DNA of 64,000 nt, taken from IMG/VR virus record IMGVR_UViG_3300039190_000120, positions 32,324-96,323 of that record, one strand, 5' to 3'. This document shows, one piece after another, positions 1-8,623 of the stretch. A program made the translations under genes and the position numbers. Each line of letters begins with the position of its first letter. Position 1 is the first letter of the stretch. The notes beneath the pieces were generated by a model, which was given only the letters and a program-made list of their open reading frames with translations, was not told the DNA's origin and searched no databases. The DNA is from a virus.

Positions 1-967
1 TAACGTCCATGTAGAACTCGTACCCGATGATCTCAGATACCTGATTGGCGACGTTGAGCTTCGTCTCAAACTCGGATGCTAAGACCTCAGCACCCATGTT
101 GCCATAATTCAGCGAGAAGGGAGATACCTTGGAGAGGTCGAGGTCCCCCTGCTTGAACGGCTTGTGGAACTTAGGGTCGTAGCTTGCCGCCTTACCTTTC
201 TTACCTTTCTGGAACTTCGAGCGGTCAACCACATGATCTAGAAGGTCGCCCTGCAATACGTCTCCTTTAGGGCCGAACATACGTAGAGAGTTGGAGATGC
301 GGCCCCATCTAGCAGTCCAGTAGGCCATCAATCGAAGCCGCTCCGTCTGAGTAGGCTCCGACCGGTGGTTACGGTTGCCGAAGTTCATGTTACGCACGTT
401 CATCGAGTTACCGTGCACCTGCTGGCTCAGGTTGTAGATGATCGAGAAGGGGTTCTTGCCTGTGAAGAAGTTGCCCTCCAGATTGAAACGTGCCTGTTGA
501 TCCGCCCTTGCCGCCAGTACAGACGGGTTGAGGTTGACCTGCTGAATGTTCCACCAGTATAGAATGTCGGAGCAGGCAAGAGAGACCGTTTGTTCACCGG
601 CGCTATAGTTCTCGTCTACCGATGTGACGATACCCCAGAAGACCGGATAGAACATCGGGGTACCACCCACGGTGAACTGCCCCTTCATGTAGATCTGGAC
701 CTCCATCATCGTGGTAAGGGTCAGGTGCCCTCCCACGTAAATGTCGTCAAGATAGTGCTGCGGCACATGGAGGTCGAGAGATGCGGAGCCCGGAGCGCCA
801 GATACAGAGAGGTTGACGCTGACGCTGTTGATTAGGGGCTGCAAGGGGATCTTGCGGTAGGGATTATCCCCACTCGGCAGGCTCTGCTCTCCGTTGATAA
901 AGACCAGACAGTCGGGGGCCGAAGTGATCACGCTTCGGCGGTTAGCTTTGAAGGTACCCTGATACAT
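1..967 (-). CDS. Putative tail/baseplate hub-like protein (3' end outside window)
   Basis: The reading frame is open from an ATG at 967 to the left edge, at least 322 codons, so the C-terminus is missing. The N-terminus (MYQGTFKANRRSV) leads into a beta-rich stretch with short motifs such as FWGIVTSV and SLACSDILYWW. These resemble the first domain of baseplate hub or late-control-D-like tail proteins; this is judged by eye. It is the last visible gene of the virion block downstream of the tape measure, which fits a baseplate role. The ATAATCC element at 1007-1020 lies about 45 bases upstream of the start. The gene is certain; the specific role is inferred. Confidence 0.7.
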   Translation of the reverse strand, partial: MYQGTFKANRRSVITSAPDCLVFINGEQSLPSGDNPYRKIPLQPLINSVSVNLSVSGAPGSASLDLHVPQHYLDDIYVGGHLTLTTMMEVQIYMKGQFTVGGTPMFYPVFWGIVTSVDENYSAGEQTVSLACSDILYWWNIQQVNLNPSVLAARADQQARFNLEGNFFTGKNPFSIIYNLSQQVHGNSMNVRNMNFGNRNHRSEPTQTERLRLMAYWTARWGRISNSLRMFGPKGDVLQGDLLDHVVDRSKFQKGKKGKAASYDPKFHKPFKQGDLDLSKVSPFSLNYGNMGAEVLASEFETKLNVANQVSEIIGYEFYMDV

Positions 968-1006
968 TCGCACTCCAGTGGTCCAATGAACTCACTAGAG
1001 TGGTTT

Positions 1007-1020
1007 TATCGAAGGATTAT
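1007..1020 (-). promoter_or_regulatory. ATAATCC-TTCGATA element, candidate late promoter
   Basis: The minus strand reads ATAATCCTTCGATA just upstream of the tail gene starting at 967. Close copies occur at 15771-15784, 25129-25144 and 55212-55225. No TTGACA-type promoter is visible in the virion block, so this may be the late-gene signal. The function is inferred only from recurrence and position. Confidence 0.35.
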
Positions 1021-1352
1021 GAGAGGTCCAAGTGACCCATCTCTAGCATACGGTTCCACGACGTGAACCAGCTCTGGATATTCTCACGGCCACCACCGCT
1101 ATTCGCCGTGTGGATATTGATGCCCACCTCACGAAGGTCCCAGCCTTCTGAGATAGCCAGCTCGACGAACCACTTGGCTGCATCTTTACCCTCCGGGACG
1201 TCTTCCCCCAGATCGTGGTCAAAGGACACATAGGAGGGACAACCACGCTCTTCCACGGTCTGGACGAACTCGTCATAGCTGCGGACCACCACCCAATCCC
1301 GGTCCGTCTTCGGGTCCCGCTCGTCATCTAAGTACAGGGAATAGGTCATCAT
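1017..1352 (-). CDS. Cyclic-phosphate-processing receiver (cREC)-like protein
   Basis: The 111-residue product has the signature of the small receiver-like family tied to RNA-end (cyclic phosphate) processing: LYLDDERDP near the N-terminus (acidic pocket), RSYDEF, then FDHDLGED and a C-terminal HTANSGGGRENI. These correspond to the receiver-fold acidic residues plus family-specific His and Arg positions. Family knowledge predicts a soluble protein acting on 2',3'-cyclic-phosphate RNA ends; no activity is proven here. The start overlaps the stop of the upstream paralog gene (ATGA-type overlap), so it is translated with the MPLLH cluster. A Tpt1/KptA-like gene at 22.5-23.0 kb is a possible functional partner. 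Confidence 0.75.
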   Translation of the reverse strand: MMTYSLYLDDERDPKTDRDWVVVRSYDEFVQTVEERGCPSYVSFDHDLGEDVPEGKDAAKWFVELAISEGWDLREVGINIHTANSGGGRENIQSWFTSWNRMLEMGHLDLS

Positions 1353-1810
1353 ATTCTCAGAAAGTCACTGGTAAGTATTTCCGCAGCCTCGTCTCTCCGC
1401 GCTCTAAAACCCTCCATGCACCGCTCGTAGATCGTGGAGTGGTACCTCTTTGCTACGCGCTTCAAGAACTTCTTTGTAGCATAGAGGTCGTCTACCTCCA
1501 AGGGTCCAGACACGCGCCCTAGAATATCCCCGTAAGAGGCTCCACATTTTCTATTGTGGTATCGGAACTCTCTTCGTATCTTATAACCGCCACCAGAGTA
1601 GGGTGTAATACGTAGCTTGGCGTTAGCCCCCACAAGTAGTCCCTTAGCCTCAGAGCCTAGATAGCTTATGACTGCCGCCATCAAGTCCGTCTGGATAATC
1701 CAGTCATCATATCGGAAGTGTCCTCGTTCCTCGTTCGGCTTTGAAGAGGGCTTCGCACACACTATGAGATCACCCGGATGGTATTTAGAGGGTCGGTGTA
1801 GTAGGGGCAT
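1349..1810 (-). CDS. MPLLH-family paralog 5
   Basis: A 153-residue protein of unknown function, last of five tandem paralogs. It has the family N-terminus MPLLHRPSKYHPGDLIVCAK and the conserved C-terminal segment around KKFLKRVAKRYHSTIYERC. The middle is divergent and beta-rich. The ATG at 1808-1810 shares a base with the upstream stop (TAATG), so translational coupling is likely. The start is set by alignment with the other four members; an in-frame ATG 18 bases upstream adds six unconserved residues. Confidence 0.8.
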   Translation of the reverse strand: MPLLHRPSKYHPGDLIVCAKPSSKPNEERGHFRYDDWIIQTDLMAAVISYLGSEAKGLLVGANAKLRITPYSGGGYKIRREFRYHNRKCGASYGDILGRVSGPLEVDDLYATKKFLKRVAKRYHSTIYERCMEGFRARRDEAAEILTSDFLRI

Positions 1811-2253
1811 TAGCGTACGTGGCTCCAAGTATATTGGCTTTTCTTGAACATGCTAAAGCACTGCTCGTAAATGGCGGTATGGTACTTCTTGACCACGCGC
1901 TTTAAGAACTTTAGGGCAACATACGGGTCCTCCCAATCCAAGTGACCCCGGACTACACCTAGCGGGTGCCCATTAATAAGGTAGGCCGTCTCCTCTAGTG
2001 AATGGTAAGTATTAACCAACCGGAAGCCTCCACCCATATAAGGGGTGATAGTGATCCCAGCATGGCCTTTAGAAACCAACCCATACTTCCCCTGCTTCCG
2101 ATGGACCTTGGACAGGGATATTTTCGTCTGAATATCCCACTCCTCGTAGATAATATCACGCACAGAACCATCTCCGGGACGGGAGCAGGGGTCGGAGCAA
2201 ACAAGTAGATCCCCGGCTCGAAGAGTTCTATCTGGCATATGGAGTAGTGGCAT
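1810..2253 (-). CDS. MPLLH-family paralog 4
   Basis: A 147-residue paralog of its neighbours, starting MPLLHMPDRTLRAGDLLVC and carrying VALKFLKRVVKKYHTAIYEQC near the end. The start overlaps the previous stop as TAATG. The central region differs strongly from the sister genes while both ends are conserved, which suggests a common fold with a variable face. No catalytic motif was recognised. Confidence 0.8.
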   Translation of the reverse strand: MPLLHMPDRTLRAGDLLVCSDPCSRPGDGSVRDIIYEEWDIQTKISLSKVHRKQGKYGLVSKGHAGITITPYMGGGFRLVNTYHSLEETAYLINGHPLGVVRGHLDWEDPYVALKFLKRVVKKYHTAIYEQCFSMFKKSQYTWSHVR

Positions 2254-2666
2254 TACAGGTCCTTTCGCACACGGAGCCATTCGTCCACTGCCAGCTCATG
2301 GAGGTAGCTGGAGTATCGTTTTGCAACCCGCTTCAGGTACTTGTATACAACGTAGGAGTCCCGGCAGTCAAGAGAACCGGACACACGGCCTAGCAGTAAG
2401 TCAGAGGTCCTGATCACCTGACTTTGCACGTCCCATCGACCCCTCTCTGTCAGCCGGTATCCACCCTTACCATAAGGGATCACGGTGATAGAGCCTAGAA
2501 GGTCCATTTGAAAATGATTATCAACCCCCGCATGACGGTAGGTACCTAGAGCCAGACGAACTTCCGGCTCAGCTTGGTGTGCGAATAGATACCGATCAGC
2601 TTCGGCTTCAGCGAACAGCACGAGATCTCCCGGCTGGTACCTCTTAGTCTTGTGGAGTAGTGGCAT
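2253..2666 (-). CDS. MPLLH-family paralog 3
   Basis: A 137-residue paralog beginning MPLLHKTKRYQPGDLVLFAE and ending with the conserved VVYKYLKRVAKRYSSYLHEL motif. The longer frame upstream of this ATG is only the out-of-frame overlap with paralog 2, so the family start is used. Its function is unknown. The stop overlaps the next start as TAATG. Confidence 0.8.
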   Translation of the reverse strand: MPLLHKTKRYQPGDLVLFAEAEADRYLFAHQAEPEVRLALGTYRHAGVDNHFQMDLLGSITVIPYGKGGYRLTERGRWDVQSQVIRTSDLLLGRVSGSLDCRDSYVVYKYLKRVAKRYSSYLHELAVDEWLRVRKDL

Positions 2667-2667
2667 G

Positions 2668-3084
2668 TTATCCCTCGATCTGCGTTGCAGCATACCACAC
2701 TTGGAAACAGGAGTCGTAGATAGCTGCGTGGTATCTCTTAGCCACCCTACGGAGGTACTTTTCCATCGCATACGTGTCGGAGCAGTCAATCGTTCCTGAC
2801 ACACGGCCTAACAAGTCGGAGAACTCACCCCAGATTAGTGCCCTACCACCGCATGGATGCCGGTTAAGGAAACGGTAGCCTCCTGAGAGATAGGGAGTGA
2901 TTGCGATACACGCCTGCCGGTAATGGAAAATACCCCCCATAGCAATCTCTTTGTGACGAGCCAAAACTAGAGTGGTCTCCGGCTCAGGCTCCATACCTAC
3001 CTCAACATATACATGGGCCTGAGGCTCTGCTAAGACTATGAGATCACCCTTGTGGAGCTTCTCCGCTTTGTGAAGCAATGGCAT
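2668..3084 (-). CDS. MPLLH-family paralog 2
   Basis: A 138-residue paralog with N-terminus MPLLHKAEKLHKGDLIVLAE and C-terminal AMEKYLRRVAKRYHAAIYDSC. The stop lies one base before the next start (TAACATG) and its own start overlaps the previous stop as TAATG. The function is unknown. The conserved RVAKRYH block is basic and could bind nucleic acid or protein; this is speculation. Confidence 0.8.
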   Translation of the reverse strand: MPLLHKAEKLHKGDLIVLAEPQAHVYVEVGMEPEPETTLVLARHKEIAMGGIFHYRQACIAITPYLSGGYRFLNRHPCGGRALIWGEFSDLLGRVSGTIDCSDTYAMEKYLRRVAKRYHAAIYDSCFQVWYAATQIEG

Positions 3085-3590
3085 TAGTAGCCCGGCTCTT
3101 CAAAAGGGGTGTAGTGGTAGACGTAATGAAGCTCTTCTTTGAAGAAGTCACGGTACCGCTTCGCCACGTTGCGGAGATAGGCACGACAAGCATACGGATC
3201 TTGTGTGTCCAGCTTGCCCGCTACCGCTCCCATGACGGCATCAGATACTACCACGTCACCGAACATTTGTCGAGCCCTTCCCGAATAGTGATCAAAATAC
3301 CGGCACACATAAGAGGAGGGGGTGATCTCCACATCTGCGATAATATTGACCGTGATAAGTTCCTGCTCCATCCACTGAATATCACGCATACCCTCTGGAG
3401 GTTGTAGCACGCGGGTAGACTGGTATTCAGCGACGGTGAGGGTGCCTACAGGAGTGACCTCGCTCCGTAAAAGAGAGGCCCACTCTCCAAAGACATTGGG
3501 CTCGTATGCTTCATCTTCCTCGAAGTCGGTGTAGTAGTAGACAATGAGGTCGCCCTCATAGTACCGATCACTCGGGTGAATCAAGGGCAT
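3084..3590 (-). CDS. MPLLH-family paralog 1 (MPLIH variant)
   Basis: The longest member (168 residues) and first of the five, starting MPLIHPSDRYYEGDLIVYYY. The C-terminal block is ACRAYLRNVAKRYRDFF. Its start overlaps the stop of the distal-tail gene 3590-4777 as TAATG, so the cluster is probably cotranscribed with virion genes. This places the family among late proteins. The function is unknown. Confidence 0.8.
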   Translation of the reverse strand: MPLIHPSDRYYEGDLIVYYYTDFEEDEAYEPNVFGEWASLLRSEVTPVGTLTVAEYQSTRVLQPPEGMRDIQWMEQELITVNIIADVEITPSSYVCRYFDHYSGRARQMFGDVVVSDAVMGAVAGKLDTQDPYACRAYLRNVAKRYRDFFKEELHYVYHYTPFEEPGY

Positions 3591-4777
3591 TAAGACCTCT
3601 CAAGTCGCTGCTCATATCGAACAGTGAAGGACCAGTTATAGTCAAAGGTGAAGGGACTACTCTCAGAATGCGTGAGGGAGAAGGAATCGAAGGAGCCCGT
3701 GTAGATCGTGCCATCATAGAAGATGGACACAGCGCCCACAAGGGAGATCCGGTGATCCGTGTTGTAGATGTAGCCGTTACTCCGGTAGACCTGATACAGA
3801 GAGAGGAACTGCTGGTAAGCATAGGAGCCTTTCCTAGAGCCCACAGCAAGGCCGCCAGCCGGATTCCCCAAGCTATCCTTTCTGTTGATATAGAAGACGC
3901 CCACCTTACCACTAGCGTTGATCTTAGGCTGTTGCTCGCCCCAGAACTCAACGGTGAAGCCATCCCTCGTGTGGTTGGCATCGCTCACGATAAACTCGTA
4001 GCTCTTCGAGAACGTCTCCGGGTTCACGTACATGAAGAGCGGGGGGAGCTGTGACATATAGAGCGCCTGCTCACGCAAGAAGTCCAAATCATCCTGTACC
4101 CGTGAGCGTCGAGCCCTCTGAATGTCATTATTCTCGCTGAAAGGGTCTTCCAGCGCTCTTCGAGCTTTGCCCGTAATCGGGGTATTCATCTCGGAGAGAC
4201 GAGAGCCTGCTTCTCTAGAAGAGTTCTGGAACTGCTCATAGCGGTTACGCATCTCCGTCAGGTAGTAATTACGGGCATCCTCTTGGCGCTGGTGCTTAAT
4301 CAAAGCCTCTCCACCATCCAAGAACCGGGGGTCGTCTGCATCCAGACCGTCGTCATTGTAAGCCGGGACCTCTACCTCCATCGTCGTAGAGGGAGACGTG
4401 GCAACTACTTGATCTACAGTAGTCGTAGAAGCCCCCTTGGCATCCTCGGTGGAGAACCTCTCAGACATACCAGAGAGACGGACATTGGCGGTCTGAGGAG
4501 AGGGTATCCTCTTGGTGGTCGTGTTGCCGGTGGGGAAGTTTCGGGGAGGCACGATAGAGATCATCATAGGAATCAGAGGACGCTTAGCGTGCCCCACTGA
4601 CTGTACCGGACTAGGGAAGGCGTTGAAGTCGTAACCATGCCCCGTCACCAGACCGGAGTAGTATTCCACGACGGAATTCGCCTTCTCGAAGCCTCGCTGA
4701 AGCTGTGGCTCTTGGTCCGGGTTGTACGTGTTACCGGTAAGGGCCTCTAGGATTTCTTCGGTGGTAGCCACAATCAA
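3590..4777 (-). CDS. Distal tail/baseplate-associated protein, long paralog
   Basis: A 395-residue protein. The N-terminal two-thirds is polar with low-complexity Ser/Thr stretches. Its last ~150 residues (from PPLFMYVNPETFSKSY through FYDGTIYTGSFDSFSLTHSE) are related to the whole of the neighbouring 183-residue protein, giving an ancient duplication with an N-terminal extension in this copy. Position downstream of the tape measure suggests a distal-tail or baseplate component. Family membership is by eye only. Confidence 0.7.
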   Translation of the reverse strand: MIVATTEEILEALTGNTYNPDQEPQLQRGFEKANSVVEYYSGLVTGHGYDFNAFPSPVQSVGHAKRPLIPMMISIVPPRNFPTGNTTTKRIPSPQTANVRLSGMSERFSTEDAKGASTTTVDQVVATSPSTTMEVEVPAYNDDGLDADDPRFLDGGEALIKHQRQEDARNYYLTEMRNRYEQFQNSSREAGSRLSEMNTPITGKARRALEDPFSENNDIQRARRSRVQDDLDFLREQALYMSQLPPLFMYVNPETFSKSYEFIVSDANHTRDGFTVEFWGEQQPKINASGKVGVFYINRKDSLGNPAGGLAVGSRKGSYAYQQFLSLYQVYRSNGYIYNTDHRISLVGAVSIFYDGTIYTGSFDSFSLTHSESSPFTFDYNWSFTVRYEQRLERS

Positions 4778-4785
4778 GGCTCCTA

Positions 4786-5337
4786 TTAAGTGATCAGGTT
4801 GACAACCTCTTCCTCTGCCCGGAAAGCGAAGTCCCCGGAGAGCATGAAGGGTTGGGAGGACGACTCACTGACATTGAAGCTGCGGAATGAGCCGTCGTAA
4901 ATGCCGCCCTCGAAGATCATTCGGATGCGGCCACGGTACTGCACATTGCCTTGGGTGTCGTAAATGAGACCGTTGTTATGGAAGAGATCGAGGAGGTGGT
5001 GGAACTTCTCGTAGGCGATCGTCTCTCGGCGGTTCTGTACCGCGAGCCCCGTGTCCACGTTGATGAAGGCACCGGACACGATTTCGGCACTTACGTCCAC
5101 GAGCTGATCCCCGAAGTGTTGTTCATGCCAACCGCCCCTCGTCTGGATACGCTCAACCACCTTTGAGTAGTTGAGGCTCAGGGAGGTGGGGTTGATATGA
5201 AGGTACAGCGCCTCTGGAAGCAGAAGGCTCTCGTAGTCAATAGAGAGCACCTGAAACAGGAGGGGGATCTTATCTCCTCCGTCAGTGGGGCCTCCGAAAG
5301 CACTCGGGATCGAGGCGTTAGAATATCCTGTTGGCAT
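4786..5337 (-). CDS. Distal tail/baseplate-associated protein, short paralog
   Basis: A 183-residue protein with the core LYLHINPTSLSLNYSKVVER, TRGGWHEQHFGD and FEGGIYDGSFRSFNVSESS. It aligns with the C-terminal half of the product of 3590-4777. It lies immediately downstream of the tape measure, where proteins joining the tube tip to the baseplate are often encoded. The TAAGTCATGCC context and an AGGAGGTAAG ribosome site support this start. Confidence 0.72.
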   Translation of the reverse strand: MPTGYSNASIPSAFGGPTDGGDKIPLLFQVLSIDYESLLLPEALYLHINPTSLSLNYSKVVERIQTRGGWHEQHFGDQLVDVSAEIVSGAFINVDTGLAVQNRRETIAYEKFHHLLDLFHNNGLIYDTQGNVQYRGRIRMIFEGGIYDGSFRSFNVSESSSQPFMLSGDFAFRAEEEVVNLIT

Positions 5338-5348
5338 GACTTACCTCC

Positions 5349-8300
5349 TTATGACATACTGCGGGCTCGTTCCCATTCCTCAAGTACCTTGAGGATGGTC
5401 CGGCGGATCTCACTCTGGTTCCCGCCGTTGATGAAGAAGTTGGCGTGCATCGTGTTTCCACCACCCCCACCACCGCCACTCGAACCACCGGATGCTCCAG
5501 CCTTTTTGAGAAGCTCGGGTACGAACTGACCCTTAGAACCGGCCACCGTATTAGCGAGGGATTCTTGATCAACCACAATGTCGCCCGGCTGTAGGCTCAG
5601 GAAGGGGATACCCTTCGTCATAATACGAGCATCACCGGCTTCTTTGGGCTTAGCAGGCCTGATCCCGTAAGAGTCCACAATATCCTTCGCAAGAGGATTG
5701 TTCTCGAACATCTTGATGGCATCTTTATTGCCTGCCTGATATTCGTTAACCAAGTGCGCTGCCTCATCCCTAGAGACCTCGAAATCTGCTGCCAAGTCTG
5801 ATACAGCTTGTTTGTAGGTCTGGGCTTTAATCTGCCGGTCAACCAGCTTCTTAATCGCCTTGTCAGAAAGCATGATACCTTTTTCTTCCAGCACTGCCTT
5901 CGTTTCCTTTTGTATCGTCTCAGAGTCCTCTGCAAAAACATTGCCCTCGTCCAGCTTCTTTTTCATCACCTCGTCCAGCTCGTCACGAGCCTGAGACAGC
6001 ATGATGGCCTCGTCTAGAAGTTTTTTGAGGTCCTCCCCCTCGTAGGTCTTACCGTCTCTGATAACCTTCGTTAGCTTTCCATAGTTTTTATCTTTTCGTC
6101 CACGGAAGTTGTCTACCCATTCATCCCCATACTTGAACCTCTTAGTTCCGTCAGCGAGGCTTTGGTCAAGCAATGCCTTCCCGGATGCAGCGTGTTTGTC
6201 ATACTCTTCCCGTGATTTGATTCCAGTACGGGCAGAGCGTCCAGCATCCTCAATCCCCATCCCGGAATCTAGCAGGCGGCGCTCTGCTGCGTTCTGACGG
6301 AGAGAGCCCTCCAGCTCTGCTATCCGCTCACGAGCAGCGGTGGCACTATCTTCATCGCCATCCTCCTGAGCCAGTTTTAGAGTCTCTCTCGCAGAACGGA
6401 GGCCTCGTCGAGTTTCGGCATCCTCCTTCATCAGGTTGACCCGGCGCTCCTTCTCGGGACCTTGCCCCCCAAAGAAGTCGACGATAGCGCTGTAAATGTC
6501 CAACACTACCTCGTAGATCCCGGATACTAGATCCATCATCTTGTACTTGAGGGTGTCCAGCATGGACCTCTGCATATCAGCCTGCTTTTCAGCCAGAGTC
6601 TTCTGGTTCTTCTGCTCTTCCAGCATCTCCTCCTGTTTATCCTTCGTCATGTACTCCATCAAGTCGGACCAGTTCATGTTCTGTAGTTCAGCGGCCTCTA
6701 CAGAATAGCCCATCTTCTCAGCCATCTCTTGGAAGGACTCAGGATCTTCTGCGGCGGCCTGACGGAGAAGCTCAAGATCACCGGACATAGAGGACTTGAG
6801 GCTCTTGAGCATACGAAGCTGGTCCTCACTGTATCCCTGTGACTCGGCAAGAACAGAGTTGATGTTCTCCAGCGGCATCCCCAGCTTCCCTGTGAGGTCT
6901 CCAATCTGGAGTGCAATCTGATCTCCCAGAGCGAAGTCTCCCATGATACCCTGAAGCTCCAGCTCATTGTTCTTGTCGGCCTCTAAGATACGGCGGTACT
7001 TGTCAAACTTCTCGCCGGTCTTGTTGTCGAGGCGGTTGAGTGTGGCGTCAAGCATGTTCTTTTGCTTGGCCGTCATCTTTTCCATCGCACCCTCAAAGCC
7101 GAACTTATCAAAGAGCTTCTCAGCACCTCCACCCATCTTCTCAAAGGCTTTCTGAATCACCTGAGGATCGAGGGACTTCTCCACCGACTTCTGGGCCTTT
7201 TCAGCCATCTTAGCTACTTTGCTAATGCCGTTAACCGCGATCATCGAGACACGCTCGACGGCAGACATATTTTTGATTGCTGTGGATAGCGTCTGGACAA
7301 AATCTTCGGCACTCTTGGCGTCCATGATATTGGTGAGCTTGCTGAAGAGGGCCGCCGTCTCTTGGATCTTGTAGTTGTAGAGGCCCATCTCACCTACCAC
7401 ATTCTGGACGGTGGAGTAGAACTTCTTGGTACTCACACCGGCCTCTTGTGCAAATGAGATCACCTGAGTCATGGTATCCATCGCCTCGTCAAACGACTGC
7501 TGTGTTACATCACCCAAGGTACCAATCAGCTCGGCAGCCTCGGTGGCATCCACACCAAGTGCTAGCGCTCGGGTCTGAACCTCCATCAGCATTTCCTTTG
7601 AGCTGACACCTTCATCACGAATATCCCCCATAAGCATACCAGCTTCATGGAGGCCAGTCGTAATACCCGCCATCTCTTCGGGATCTAGACCCATCATCCG
7701 AAGGTCCATATCCGTCATGACGGTATTACGGAACTCACGCATAGCCTCTTCTGAGTCTGCCAGCTTGTCCTCAAAGTTCGTGTAGTTGGTAGAGGCCATC
7801 TCCACGAGCGAGACGTTCTTGAGCATGGACTTGTTGATGTCCTTGACCTTGGCGTCTAGATCTAGGAACAGCTTGACAATGGTGCCAATAGCTCCTGCAG
7901 CGATAGCCAGAGGACCGGCGATCTTGGCAAACTTACCTAGCGCTCCTGCCAGCTTACCTGCGGTGCCCCCAGCACCCCCCTTCATCTGGGCATCAAAGGC
8001 TCGCTTCTGGCCCTGCTCCCCGATGTTTTTAGCCCCGGACCCCAAGGTCTGTGCAAACCCCTTCACATCGCCCGACCGGAGAGCTTGGATAGCGTTCATA
8101 CCGCCGCCCAGAGCATCCCCGCTCAGGTCTGCTAGGGACTTTTTCTCGGTATTGACGAGCTTATCAAACTCCTTCTGGTGCTTCTCAAAGACCTTTCCCG
8201 TCTGGGCCATCTCGAAGGCATAGGCCTTCTTGATCTCTGCGAACCTCTCTTTGGCGGCCTTCTTGGAGTCCTCGTCACCGGCCTGCATCACCTTGGCAAG

Positions 8301-8609
8301 ACCGTCCATCTCCCCTTTCATATCCCGTAGACGCTTCTCTTGGCGGCGCATCTTGCCGGAGCTGAACATACCTCCCCATTCTTTGGATGCACTGGAGATA
8401 GACCCCTCTAGCTCCGTGATGGAGCTGCGCATCCCCATAAACTGATTTTCCAGAGAGGCATTAGACTTCTTACCCTCCGAAGAGAATTCTTGGAAAGTAG
8501 AGAGCGCCCCTTTCAGTGACCTCTCGACATTACCAAACTGCTTCTCGACGGAGGCAGCACCCTGCTGCTCCACCTCGAAAATCAACTTTGTCAGTTCTTG
8601 ATCAGCCAT
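5349..8609 (-). CDS. Tail tape-measure protein
   Basis: At 1086 residues this is the longest gene in the window. It is rich in Ala, Lys, Glu and Met with long predicted helices. A hydrophobic Ala/Gly/Leu/Ile stretch lies at roughly residues 215-252 (GKFAKIAGPLAIAAGAIGT). The C-terminus has a Gly/Ser-rich linker followed by a helical end. Large size, coiled-coil-like composition, internal hydrophobic segment and position between chaperone-like and distal-tail genes identify a tape measure, which sets tail length and helps DNA entry. Using the usual rule of about 0.15 nm per residue, the tail would be around 160 nm; that is inference. Confidence 0.88.
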   Translation of the reverse strand: MADQELTKLIFEVEQQGAASVEKQFGNVERSLKGALSTFQEFSSEGKKSNASLENQFMGMRSSITELEGSISSASKEWGGMFSSGKMRRQEKRLRDMKGEMDGLAKVMQAGDEDSKKAAKERFAEIKKAYAFEMAQTGKVFEKHQKEFDKLVNTEKKSLADLSGDALGGGMNAIQALRSGDVKGFAQTLGSGAKNIGEQGQKRAFDAQMKGGAGGTAGKLAGALGKFAKIAGPLAIAAGAIGTIVKLFLDLDAKVKDINKSMLKNVSLVEMASTNYTNFEDKLADSEEAMREFRNTVMTDMDLRMMGLDPEEMAGITTGLHEAGMLMGDIRDEGVSSKEMLMEVQTRALALGVDATEAAELIGTLGDVTQQSFDEAMDTMTQVISFAQEAGVSTKKFYSTVQNVVGEMGLYNYKIQETAALFSKLTNIMDAKSAEDFVQTLSTAIKNMSAVERVSMIAVNGISKVAKMAEKAQKSVEKSLDPQVIQKAFEKMGGGAEKLFDKFGFEGAMEKMTAKQKNMLDATLNRLDNKTGEKFDKYRRILEADKNNELELQGIMGDFALGDQIALQIGDLTGKLGMPLENINSVLAESQGYSEDQLRMLKSLKSSMSGDLELLRQAAAEDPESFQEMAEKMGYSVEAAELQNMNWSDLMEYMTKDKQEEMLEEQKNQKTLAEKQADMQRSMLDTLKYKMMDLVSGIYEVVLDIYSAIVDFFGGQGPEKERRVNLMKEDAETRRGLRSARETLKLAQEDGDEDSATAARERIAELEGSLRQNAAERRLLDSGMGIEDAGRSARTGIKSREEYDKHAASGKALLDQSLADGTKRFKYGDEWVDNFRGRKDKNYGKLTKVIRDGKTYEGEDLKKLLDEAIMLSQARDELDEVMKKKLDEGNVFAEDSETIQKETKAVLEEKGIMLSDKAIKKLVDRQIKAQTYKQAVSDLAADFEVSRDEAAHLVNEYQAGNKDAIKMFENNPLAKDIVDSYGIRPAKPKEAGDARIMTKGIPFLSLQPGDIVVDQESLANTVAGSKGQFVPELLKKAGASGGSSGGGGGGGNTMHANFFINGGNQSEIRRTILKVLEEWERARSMS

Positions 8610-8623
8610 ATAGGTACGTTAGG

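Noticed and set aside
7786-8223. Long plus-strand ORF opposite the tape measure
   Set aside because: It mirrors the codon structure of the tape-measure gene, has Ser/Pro/Ala-biased composition and no ribosome site; a shadow frame.
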